A stretch of 15,137 nucleotides of DNA from an uncultured Desulfobacterium sp. (GCA_937124525.1 CAKZLA010000129.1:1-15137), one strand, 5' to 3'. Shown: positions 1 through 6,654, counted from the first letter of the stretch. Translations and numbers: made by a program. Notes: generated by a model from the letters alone, not told the origin.

Positions 1-15
1 TTCATATAAAAAAAT

Positions 16-54
16 AATGCCGGAAATGAATATGTCGTGTTCATCTCCGGCATT
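16..54. terminator. Bidirectional intrinsic terminator after the heme operon
   Basis: The outer stem is AATGCCGGA (16-24) paired with TCCGGCATT (46-54). A 1x1 mismatch separates it from an inner stem ATGAA (26-30)/TTCAT (40-44), which closes a 9-nt loop. Read on the minus strand the stem is followed by a run of U (complement of the A run at 8-14), and on the plus strand by GTTTTT. It would end transcription of the ahbC-hemB-ahbD unit and could also stop transcripts from a convergent neighbour outside the window. Confidence 0.85.
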
Positions 55-60
55 GTTTTT

Positions 61-209
61 AGGGCTTGGTCATAAGATGCGTAACCCTGGGGTGGGGTCA
101 GGCTTGCGTTATTGACACTTTTGTTGAAAATTGTCTTTATACACAGTTAGTTGTCAAAAGCACAATAACACAAGCCTGACCCCGGTGGCCCATGCTGTGA
201 CCAAGCCCT
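61..209. repeat. REP/MITE-like palindromic element, copy 1
   Basis: This is a nested inverted repeat. The outer arms are AGGGCTTGGTCA (61-72) and TGACCAAGCCCT (198-209), a perfect 12-bp match. The inner arms are GGGGTCAGGCTTGCGTTATT (starting at 94) and its near-perfect complement ending in CAAGCCTGACCCC (about 164-183). The unit is flanked by GTTTTT on both sides (55-60 and 210-215), which looks like a target-site duplication, although T runs are low in complexity. It lies between the ahbD stop codon and the operon terminator and codes for no protein. The inner arm matches copy 2 at 6551-6641. The motif resembles REP elements mobilised by RAYT (IS200-like) transposases, but none is encoded here. 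Confidence 0.75.
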
Positions 210-213
210 GTTT

Positions 214-1317
214 TTATTTGTTTTGTCCCGGGGGCTGATAGGTACAAAGCGGTTCCTGGGCAAGATAGTTCCCCGTGGCCTCAAAGGCCCGGGCCCTGCA
301 GCCGCCGCACACTTTTCTGTATTCACAGATGCCGCATTTTCCGTCCAGGTTGTCAAAATTTCTGAGTTTGTTAAAAACCTCGGAGTTTTCCCGCACCTCT
401 TTAAAGGTGTTCTTTGTGATATCCCCGCACAGCACATCCAGAAATCCGCAGGTCTGCACCTCCCCGGTGTGGCTGATGAAACAAAAGCCCGTTCCGGCAA
501 GACATCCCCGGGTGACGGCATCCAGGCCATGGGACTCAAAGGTGACTTTTTCACCATCTTCTTTGGCTCGCTGGCGCAGAATCCGGTAGTAGTGGGGGGC
601 GCAGGTGGCCTTTAACTGCAAGGACGTTTTATCCCGCTGGTCATAGAACCAGTTCAGGGTTTTTTCGTACTCCCGGGCATCAATTTCCTGGTCCACAATA
701 TATTTTCCCCGGCCCGTGGGTACCAGCAGAAAGATATGATGGGCCACGGCCCCCAGGGATTCTGCCAGGGAAAGAATTTTCGGGATTTCATCCAGGTTAC
801 TTTTGGTGATGGTGGTGTTGATCTGGAAATCCAGGCCCACGGATTTTGCATGTTCAATGCCGTTAAGGGCACCGGCAAAGGCTCCTTTAACTCCCCGGAA
901 GGTATCGTGTCCTTCTGCGGTGGAACCGTCCAGACTGATGCTGATGCGCTTAATGCCGGAATCCTTCATCTTTCGGGCATTTTCAGCGGTGATCAGGGTG
1001 CCGTTGGGTGCCATGACCATTCTTAAGCCGATCTTTGTGCCATGTTGGGCAATGTCAAAAATATCGGGTCTTAAAAGGGGTTCCCCCCCGGTGAGGATGA
1101 CGATGGGCTGGCCGGTCTCCCGGATCTGGCCCATAAGTTTAAAGGCGGCTTGGGTGTCCAGTTCATTTTCATACACATGATCTTCTGCCGCAGCCCGGCA
1201 GTGCACACAGGCCAGGTTGCAGCGTCTTGTGGTTTCCCAGGCAACCAGCCGGATGGCGTTCTTTGTGCCATGTCCGGCACCGGGATGTCCACCGCCATGG
1301 GGGTGCTGATGTGTCAT
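214..1317 (-). CDS. ahbD: AhbD, heme b synthase (radical SAM/SPASM)
   Basis: It catalyses the last step of the siroheme-dependent heme pathway, the oxidative decarboxylation of two propionates of Fe-coproporphyrin III to the vinyl groups of heme b, using S-adenosylmethionine in the cytoplasm. The 367-aa protein has the radical-SAM cluster motif CX3CX2C (C33, C37, C40), followed by TGGEP (76-80). Its C-terminal SPASM-type region is rich in cysteine (C272, C279, C290, C297, C328, C331, C337, C340, C358), so at least one auxiliary Fe-S cluster is expected. The start ATG overlaps the hemB stop (ATGA at 1314-1317), showing translational coupling. The first 16 residues are rich in His and Gly (H3, H5, H7, H11, H16). 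The assignment against other SPASM proteins rests on the pairing with ahbC and hemB and on recognised family sequence. Confidence 0.9.
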   Translation of the reverse strand: MTHQHPHGGGHPGAGHGTKNAIRLVAWETTRRCNLACVHCRAAAEDHVYENELDTQAAFKLMGQIRETGQPIVILTGGEPLLRPDIFDIAQHGTKIGLRMVMAPNGTLITAENARKMKDSGIKRISISLDGSTAEGHDTFRGVKGAFAGALNGIEHAKSVGLDFQINTTITKSNLDEIPKILSLAESLGAVAHHIFLLVPTGRGKYIVDQEIDAREYEKTLNWFYDQRDKTSLQLKATCAPHYYRILRQRAKEDGEKVTFESHGLDAVTRGCLAGTGFCFISHTGEVQTCGFLDVLCGDITKNTFKEVRENSEVFNKLRNFDNLDGKCGICEYRKVCGGCRARAFEATGNYLAQEPLCTYQPPGQNK

Positions 1318-2288
1318 CGTCCAAGTTCCCTGGCCGCTTCCATGGCCGCGTAGGTTAAGATGGTATCGGCTCCGGCCCGTTTAATGGACAGCAGGGTTTC
1401 CATGATCACCTTGATGCCGTCCACCCAGCCCATCATTTCAGCGGCTTTGATCATGGCATACTCTCCACTGACATTGTAAGCGGCCAGGGGAAGATCAATT
1501 TCCTGTTTCAGGCGTGCGATGATATCCAGATAGGGCAGGGCCGGTTTAACCATGATGATGTCCGCGCCTTCCTCCACATCCATGGTGGCTTCACGCACGG
1601 CTTCCAGGGCATTGGCCGGGTCCATCTGATAGCTTCTTCTGTCTCCGAATTGGGGGGTGGAATCCGCCGCGCTTCTGAAGGGGCCATAAAAAGCCGAAGC
1701 ATATTTCACGGCATAGGACATGATGGGAATGTGTGAATACCCTTCTTCATCCAGTGTGCCCCTTATTTCTGCAATGCGGCCATCCATCATATCCGACGGG
1801 GCCACCATGTCGGCCCCGGCCTTGACATGGGACAGGGCTGTTCGGGCCAGAAGGTCCAGGGTGGCATCATTGTCCACCTTTCCCTTTTCCACCATGCCGC
1901 AATGGCCATGGTCGGTGTACTGGCACAGACATACATCTGTCAGAACTGTCATGTCCGGTAGGGCATCTTTTACGGTTTTAATGGCCCTTTGCACAATGCC
2001 GTCCTTGGCATAGGCCTGGGTGCCCAGGGGATCTTTTTTGCCGGGAAGCCCAAAGAGCATCACCGCAGGAATGTTAAGATCCGCCGCCTCTTTGACCACC
2101 TTTACCAGGTTGTCGCAGGAAAGATGAAACTGGCCGGGCAGGGGCTCAATGGGTTTTTTGATGCCCTTTCCTTCAACGGCAAACAAGGGCAGGATGAAAT
2201 CATCCACAGAAAGGCTGGTTTCCCGGATCATTCTTCGAAAGGACTCTTTTTCCCTTAATCTTCTGGGTCGGTACTCAGGAAACAACAT
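1314..2288 (-). CDS. hemB: HemB, porphobilinogen synthase (ALA dehydratase)
   Basis: It condenses two 5-aminolevulinate molecules to porphobilinogen, the first committed step shared by heme, siroheme and corrinoid synthesis. The 324-aa length is normal. The zinc-type metal site is visible as CxCx7C (C120, C122, C130), within DVCLCQYTDHGHCG. The two Schiff-base lysines are K195 (SYAVKYASAFYGPF) and K248 (IMVKPALPYLD). A GTG two codons upstream (2294) is possible, but AAGGAGG sits 7 nt before the ATG at 2288 and only 1 nt before the GTG, so the ATG is chosen. The gene starts 2 nt after the ahbC TGA and ends in an ATGA overlap with ahbD. It is therefore locked between the two radical-SAM heme genes. 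Confidence 0.96.
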   Translation of the reverse strand: MLFPEYRPRRLREKESFRRMIRETSLSVDDFILPLFAVEGKGIKKPIEPLPGQFHLSCDNLVKVVKEAADLNIPAVMLFGLPGKKDPLGTQAYAKDGIVQRAIKTVKDALPDMTVLTDVCLCQYTDHGHCGMVEKGKVDNDATLDLLARTALSHVKAGADMVAPSDMMDGRIAEIRGTLDEEGYSHIPIMSYAVKYASAFYGPFRSAADSTPQFGDRRSYQMDPANALEAVREATMDVEEGADIIMVKPALPYLDIIARLKQEIDLPLAAYNVSGEYAMIKAAEMMGWVDGIKVIMETLLSIKRAGADTILTYAAMEAARELGR

Positions 2289-2290
2289 TA

Positions 2291-3499
2291 TCACCCCTCC
2301 TTATTGGTTTTTTTGTCGGTCTTTTTAATCTCTTCAGCCGTGAGATAACAGGCGGGATCTTCATCCCAGGGATCGCCCTTGATGGATTCGGCCCGGGCCC
2401 TGAAATTGCCAGCACACACGGAAAGCCATCGGCACTCTTTGCACCGACCCCCCACATGGTTTTTTTTGTCCTTCATTTTCATGAGAAATTCATTGGTGGT
2501 ATCTGTCCAGATCTCGGAAAAGGAGCGCTCCTTGATGTTCCCAAGGCTTTTTTCCCGCCAGAATTGGTCTGGATGTACCTCTCCATCCCAACTGATGCAC
2601 CCAAACCCCCTGCCGGAGTTGTTGCCTTCATTCATATGCAAGAGTTCCAGCACTTCGGCGGCCCGTTCCGGATCTTCTTCCAGCAATTTCATGTAAAGAT
2701 AGGGGCCATCGGCATGGTTGTCCACGGTGAGAATCTCTTTGGGTTTGTTTCGATCATGGAGATCCCGGGTTCTTTCCATGATCAGATCCAGGGTGTCCCG
2801 GGTTTCCTGGTGATTGAGATCTTCTTTTGCAATGTCCGAACCCCGACCGGAATAAACCAGGTGATAAAAACAGGCCCGGGGAATTTCCAGTTTTTCAAGC
2901 AGATCAAAAATACCGGGGATTTCATGGACATTGCGTTTATTGATGGTAAATCGAAGGCCCACCTTGATGCCTGCATCCTGGCAGTTTTTGATGCCCTGCA
3001 TGGCTTTTTTAAAAGCGCCTTTGAGTCCCCTGAATTTATCATGGGTCTCTTCGAGTCCGTCCAGGCTGATGCCCACATAGGAGAGGCCGATCTCCTTTAA
3101 AACCCTTGCCTTTTCAGCAGTGATAAGGGTTCCATTGGTGGAGATAACAGCTCTCATGCCTTTTTTAACCGCATATTCAGCATATTCGGCAAGCCGTGGA
3201 TGCACCAGGGGTTCCCCCCCGGAAAAGAGAATCACCGGCACACCAAAGTCTGCCAGGTCATCAATCATCTTAAGACTCTGCTCATGGTTCAACTCATTTT
3301 CGTAGGAGATGTCCTCGGATTGTGCATAGCAGTGTACGCACCTTAAATTACAGCGTCGGGTCATGTTCCACACCACCACCGGTTTTTTATCCGCTGAAAA
3401 CTGGAGCAGATGGGAGGGTAACTGGCCCGATTGGCGGGAGTAGCGCAGGGTATCCGAAGGTTCCACAGTGGCACAGTACAGCTTTGAAATTCCAATCAT
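2291..3499 (-). CDS. ahbC: AhbC, 12,18-didecarboxysiroheme deacetylase (radical SAM/SPASM)
   Basis: It removes the acetate side chains at C2 and C7 of 12,18-didecarboxysiroheme to give Fe-coproporphyrin III, the substrate of AhbD. The 402-aa protein begins MIGISKLYC, typical of this family. It has CX3CX2C at C50/C54/C57, SGGEP (93-97), and a shorter SPASM-like cysteine set than AhbD (C301, C353, C356, C362, C384). It is a clear paralogue of AhbD, sharing for example NGTLITAEKAR-type segments after the SAM core. The start codon overlaps the stop of the ClpX-like gene (ATGA, 3496-3499). AhbA and AhbB, which make its substrate, are not in the window. Confidence 0.93.
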   Translation of the reverse strand: MIGISKLYCATVEPSDTLRYSRQSGQLPSHLLQFSADKKPVVVWNMTRRCNLRCVHCYAQSEDISYENELNHEQSLKMIDDLADFGVPVILFSGGEPLVHPRLAEYAEYAVKKGMRAVISTNGTLITAEKARVLKEIGLSYVGISLDGLEETHDKFRGLKGAFKKAMQGIKNCQDAGIKVGLRFTINKRNVHEIPGIFDLLEKLEIPRACFYHLVYSGRGSDIAKEDLNHQETRDTLDLIMERTRDLHDRNKPKEILTVDNHADGPYLYMKLLEEDPERAAEVLELLHMNEGNNSGRGFGCISWDGEVHPDQFWREKSLGNIKERSFSEIWTDTTNEFLMKMKDKKNHVGGRCKECRWLSVCAGNFRARAESIKGDPWDEDPACYLTAEEIKKTDKKTNKEG

Positions 3500-5241
3500 G
3501 ATGATATCTCTTTCTTGATGAGGTTTTCCAGAAAGGTTTCATGTTCCAGCAATGCCTGTCTGGAGATGTAAAACCTGTTTTTTTCAGATTTCCGACAAAT
3601 GAGGCTGAGTCCATCGTAAAAATCATCGTAGATTTTAGCCATGATCTCTTCCGATGTGACCCCATGCATAATGAACTGTTCCATGATAAAGTCAATGGCA
3701 TCTTCTTCAAAAACGATGTTCAGTTCATGTTGTTTAAAAAAATCAAGCTCCATTTGTTTAACGGATTTGTAATGGGTCTTTATTTTTTCCACAGCCGTTC
3801 CCAGTTCGGTGATGTGTTTGCAGAAATATTGTGCAACCAGTGCACTTCTCTGGGAAGAGAGTTCAATGCTGTGTGTGCGGTTCAGGTTGTCTTTATTCTT
3901 GATGATATACTGCTGTATAAATGTTTTTTCCTGGCCCAGGGCCACATCATGGACCAAGGCAAAGGCCTCTTCATGGTCCCCGGAAAGCAATTTTTCAAGA
4001 CACGCTTCTGGTGCGGATATAACCTCGGGTGTGATGGTGAACCGGCTGATACCGGTGGAGGGCAGGGCTTCTTCAAAGGAAATCAAGGTCTCTTCAATGA
4101 CACTGACAAGCCCCCTTGCACCGGTGTTCTCCTTAAATGCCATGCCGGCAAATGCTTCCAGGGCCGCTTCGGTGAAAACTGCTTCTATGCCATAGGCGGC
4201 AAAGTCCAGCCGTTTACCCAGTATGACGGGATTGTTGGGCATTCTTAAGATGGCAAAAAGATCTTTCTGGGTCAGAGGTTCCAGCACCGAGCGCACGGGC
4301 AGTCGTCCAATGAACTCAGATTCAAATCCAAATTTTAACAGATCTTCTGTTTTAAGGGCCCCAAGGAGTTCATTATCCGGGGTTTCCCGGGAAAGGCTGG
4401 CACCAAATCCAATGGATTGGCGGGTGATGCGTTTTTGCACAATCTCAGACAGGCCGGAAAAGGCCCCGCTGACAATAAAGAGGATGTTGGCGGTGTTGAC
4501 GCTTTTTTTGCTCCGCTTGCCGGTTTTTTGGAAGCTGTCCAGTTCCTGCATCATGGACACAGGGTCGTGGGGGACCTTGAGGTTCACCTCGGTCTCTTCC
4601 ATGGGTTTTAAAAGTGCCCGCTGCACCCCGGCCCGGGAAACGTCTGCGCCATGTAAATTGGGGCTGGCGGCAATTTTATCTATCTCATCAATGTAGACAA
4701 TGCCATACTGGGCAAGTTCAATGTCATCATCGGCCTCTTTCACAAGGTCCCGGATGAGATCTTCCACATCTCCGCCCACATAGCCGGTTTCGGAAAATTT
4801 GGTGGCATCGCCCTTGACAAAGGGCACCCCTATTTTTTTTGCAATGAGTTTTACAAGATAGGTCTTACCCACACCGGTGGGCCCCAGCATGAGAATATTG
4901 GCCTTGATATTTCCGGTGATGCTGCCACTGGAGTCGGGGTGGTCATTGAGATGCCGGATGCGGTTAAAATGGGTACAAATTTTGGTGGCCAGAACGGATT
5001 TGGCCCGTTTTTGACGAACCACATACTGATCCAGGTGGGAGATTAGCTCCCATGGGGTGAGGTTAAAATTAAGAACCTGCTCTTTTTTCAGGCCACTGGG
5101 ACCCGTGGCGGTCTTGTCTTCCTGGGGAAGCATTGACGGAGAAAGTACCTTGACTTTTCCACCGAATTTCTTGTTTAGAAATTCGCCAAGCTCTTTTTCT
5201 ATTTTCTTGGGGTCGGGTATATTTTCATATGTTTGAGTCAT
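3496..5241 (-). CDS. ClpX-like AAA+ unfoldase without zinc domain, with extended C-terminus
   Basis: A 581-aa AAA+ ATPase whose core reads as ClpX: Walker A GPTGVGKT (120-127), pore-loop-1 GYVG (153-156), Walker B IVYIDEID (181-188), IGF loop (277-279, the ClpP-docking tripeptide), arginine finger GRLPV (R313), and sensor-2 TGARGL (R376). It differs from housekeeping ClpX (about 420 aa) in three ways. There is no N-terminal Cys4 zinc-binding domain; residues 1-60 contain no cysteine. The RKH pore-2 loop is replaced by a K/S-rich stretch (about 225-249). About 160 extra residues follow the small domain, and the last part (499-576) resembles that domain again. It opens the operon and overlaps ahbC by ATGA, so a role in heme-enzyme quality control or activation is inferred, not shown. 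No Shine-Dalgarno is visible before the ATG. A divergent general ClpX paralogue remains possible. Confidence 0.85.
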   Translation of the reverse strand: MTQTYENIPDPKKIEKELGEFLNKKFGGKVKVLSPSMLPQEDKTATGPSGLKKEQVLNFNLTPWELISHLDQYVVRQKRAKSVLATKICTHFNRIRHLNDHPDSSGSITGNIKANILMLGPTGVGKTYLVKLIAKKIGVPFVKGDATKFSETGYVGGDVEDLIRDLVKEADDDIELAQYGIVYIDEIDKIAASPNLHGADVSRAGVQRALLKPMEETEVNLKVPHDPVSMMQELDSFQKTGKRSKKSVNTANILFIVSGAFSGLSEIVQKRITRQSIGFGASLSRETPDNELLGALKTEDLLKFGFESEFIGRLPVRSVLEPLTQKDLFAILRMPNNPVILGKRLDFAAYGIEAVFTEAALEAFAGMAFKENTGARGLVSVIEETLISFEEALPSTGISRFTITPEVISAPEACLEKLLSGDHEEAFALVHDVALGQEKTFIQQYIIKNKDNLNRTHSIELSSQRSALVAQYFCKHITELGTAVEKIKTHYKSVKQMELDFFKQHELNIVFEEDAIDFIMEQFIMHGVTSEEIMAKIYDDFYDGLSLICRKSEKNRFYISRQALLEHETFLENLIKKEISS

Positions 5242-5250
5242 AATTCAGTA

Positions 5251-5278
5251 ACTATAATCATAAAAAGGTATAAATCAA
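5251..5278 (-). promoter_or_regulatory. Sigma-70-type promoter for the ClpX-like/heme operon
   Basis: On the minus strand TTGATT (5278-5273) and TATAGT (5256-5251) are separated by 16 nt. The expected start of transcription is near 5244, only a few bases before the ATG at 5241, which predicts a leaderless or nearly leaderless mRNA. It lies just downstream of the tRNA-Leu terminator, so the heme operon should be an independent unit. Confidence 0.55.
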
Positions 5279-5304
5279 GGTGAAACAGAAAAGGTGAAAC
5301 AAAA
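5277..5304. repeat. 14-bp tandem direct repeat next to the heme-operon promoter
   Basis: AAGGTGAAACAGAA (5277-5290) is followed at once by AAGGTGAAACAAAA (5291-5304), with 13 of 14 bases equal. It abuts the upstream edge of the predicted -35 box, a usual place for an activator or repressor. Its A-rich end also merges with the terminator tail, so it may be incidental. Confidence 0.5.
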
Positions 5305-5338
5305 AAAGCCGCATACAATAAAATGTATGCGGCTTTTT
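5303..5338 (-). terminator. Intrinsic terminator after secG-tRNA-Leu
   Basis: A perfect 9-bp stem GCCGCATAC (5308-5316)/GTATGCGGC (5325-5333) with an 8-nt loop is extended by A/T pairs on both sides. On the minus strand it is followed by a run of seven U. It lies 7 nt past the tRNA CCA end and should close the long LPS/rpoN/tpiA/secG transcription unit. Confidence 0.9.
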
Positions 5339-5345
5339 ATATATA

Positions 5346-5430
5346 TGGTGCCGAAGGGGAGACTTGAACTCCCACGGGTCGCCCCACACGCCCCTCAAGC
5401 GTGCGTGTCTACCTATTCCACCACTTCGGC
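5346..5430 (-). tRNA. leuU: tRNA-Leu (GAG anticodon)
   Basis: This is a complete class II tRNA of 85 nt with encoded CCA (5346-5348) and discriminator A. The acceptor arm GCCGAAG (5430-5424) pairs with CTTCGGC (5356-5350). The anticodon loop is TTGAGGG on a CACGC/GCGTG stem, giving GAG, which reads CUC/CUU leucine codons. A long variable arm (GGGGCGACCC region) and a TTCAAGT T-loop follow. It starts 12 nt after the secG stop and has no promoter of its own that I can see, so it is probably processed from the secG transcript. Confidence 0.95.
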
Positions 5431-5442
5431 ATAATCCTTACT

Positions 5443-5751
5443 TTACTTGCTGCTGTCTGTCTGCACAGGTGCTTCAGTCTGTGCGGGCACTGATACGTTT
5501 GACATAATTGTTTTGTCTGATCTATGACCAGCTGTGTAGGCCAGTGTCAAGGATGTCAGCATAAAAATAACAGCAACCGCAGTTGTTATCTTCCCCAGTA
5601 TGGTTGCCGGACCGGAACTTCCAAACAGCGTCTGTCCAGAGCCACCCCCAAAGGATGCCCCCATGTCTGCGCCCTTTCCGGTTTGCAGAAGAACTATGAG
5701 AACCAAAAGTACACTGGCAATTACATGGATTGAGAGAATTACAGTTGTCAT
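5443..5751 (-). CDS. secG: SecG, preprotein translocase subunit
   Basis: This small inner-membrane partner of SecYE stimulates SecA-driven export. The protein has 102 residues with two hydrophobic segments (about 3-22 and 52-71) joined by the conserved glycine-rich loop LLQTGKGADMGASFGGGSG. The C-terminal tail after residue 75 is polar. The ATG comes 6 nt after the tpiA TGA with no clear Shine-Dalgarno, so translation is probably coupled to tpiA. The tpiA-secG-tRNA-Leu order is common in proteobacteria and relatives. Confidence 0.95.
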   Translation of the reverse strand: MTTVILSIHVIASVLLVLIVLLQTGKGADMGASFGGGSGQTLFGSSGPATILGKITTAVAVIFMLTSLTLAYTAGHRSDKTIMSNVSVPAQTEAPVQTDSSK

Positions 5752-5757
5752 ATTTTA

Positions 5758-6516
5758 TCAATCAAAGTTAATTATTTTAATAAAAGTATCAGCTTCAAGA
5801 CTTGCCCCGCCAACCAGCGCACCGTCAATATTTTCCATGGACATCAGGATTGAGATGTTATCTGGTTTGACCGAACCACCATATAGTATCCGGGTGGCGT
5901 TTGCAAGCTCTTTTCCAAAAATTTCCATTATCAAAGATCGTACATATTGATGGGTTTTTTCAACTTCTTTCGGCGTTGCCACATTGCCGGTTCCAATGGC
6001 CCATACAGGCTCGTAGGCAATGACAAGTCCGTTCAACTCATCGGCAGAACGAAACTCTTTTAACCCATTTCGAATCTGTTTGTCAAGCACATAAAAAGTC
6101 TTTTCTTCTTTTTTTTCCCCATCGGTTTCACCAATGCAGAGAATGGGGGTCAGCTGGGCTTCAAAGGCGGCCTTGAGTTTCTTACAAACGCTTTCATCGG
6201 TTTCATGAAAATACTGGCGACGCTCCGAATGGCCAATGATAACATAGTCTGCGCCGGCAGCCTTGATCATCTGGGCAGACACCTCCCCTGTGAAGGCCCC
6301 CTGTACTTCATAAAACATGTTCTGGGCACCGGTCTTTACAGGGGTTCCGGTAAGGCATTGGCTCACCAGGGGAAGAGAGAGCAGGGTGGGGGCGATCATG
6401 ATATCCCTGTCCTGTATATCCCCGGCCAGCTGTGCCAACTTTTTGGCAGTGGCCACGGCCTGTGGGCCGTTTTTAAACATTTTCCAGTTTCCGGCAATCA
6501 ACGGTTTTCTGCTCAT
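5758..6516 (-). CDS. tpiA: Triosephosphate isomerase
   Basis: It interconverts dihydroxyacetone phosphate and glyceraldehyde 3-phosphate in glycolysis and gluconeogenesis. The 252-aa length is standard. Catalytic residues are visible as N10/K12 (AGNWKM), H96 (IIGHSERR) and E169 (AYEPVWAIGTG), with the phosphate-binding YGGSVKP (212-218) and GALVGGASL near the C-terminus. AAGGAG lies 5 nt before the ATG. The upstream 138 bp to the EIIA gene hold a REP-like palindrome (6551-6641), so tpiA may be partly uncoupled from the genes before it. Confidence 0.98.
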   Translation of the reverse strand: MSRKPLIAGNWKMFKNGPQAVATAKKLAQLAGDIQDRDIMIAPTLLSLPLVSQCLTGTPVKTGAQNMFYEVQGAFTGEVSAQMIKAAGADYVIIGHSERRQYFHETDESVCKKLKAAFEAQLTPILCIGETDGEKKEEKTFYVLDKQIRNGLKEFRSADELNGLVIAYEPVWAIGTGNVATPKEVEKTHQYVRSLIMEIFGKELANATRILYGGSVKPDNISILMSMENIDGALVGGASLEADTFIKIINFD

Positions 6517-6550
6517 ATCTGCTCCTTTTTACAGTCAGTGGCCAAGTCAG

Positions 6551-6641
6551 TGGGGTCAGACCTGCGTTATTGCGCTGTTGGTAACGATCTGGCGTAAAAG
6601 CAGAATTTAACAAAAGCATCAACAACCCAGGCCTGACCCCA
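6551..6641. repeat. REP/MITE-like palindromic element, copy 2
   Basis: The left arm starts TGGGGTCAGACCTGCGTTAT (6551) and pairs with a right arm ending GGCCTGACCCCA (6630-6641). About 30 nt on each side match, with scattered mismatches, around a non-palindromic centre of about 30 nt. The left arm differs from the inner arm of copy 1 at only two positions in 21. It fills the gap between the EIIA(Man) stop and tpiA. As RNA on either strand it would fold into a long hairpin, which could act as a processing site, a partial terminator or an mRNA stabiliser. Confidence 0.7.
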
Positions 6642-6654
6642 TTTATAACACTGA

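Noticed and set aside
147..557. Open frame on the minus strand crossing the end of ahbD and the repeat
   Set aside because: It is out of frame with ahbD and ends inside the palindromic element; its sequence has no recognisable family.
3541..4248. 235-codon open frame on the plus strand, inside the ClpX-like gene
   Set aside because: It lies fully antisense to a gene with clear AAA+ motifs, has no recognisable domain and a Cys/Phe-rich composition typical of a complement frame.
6534..6553. GTCAGTGG repeated twice beside REP copy 2
   Set aside because: At 8 bp it is too short to separate from chance or from the edge of the palindrome.
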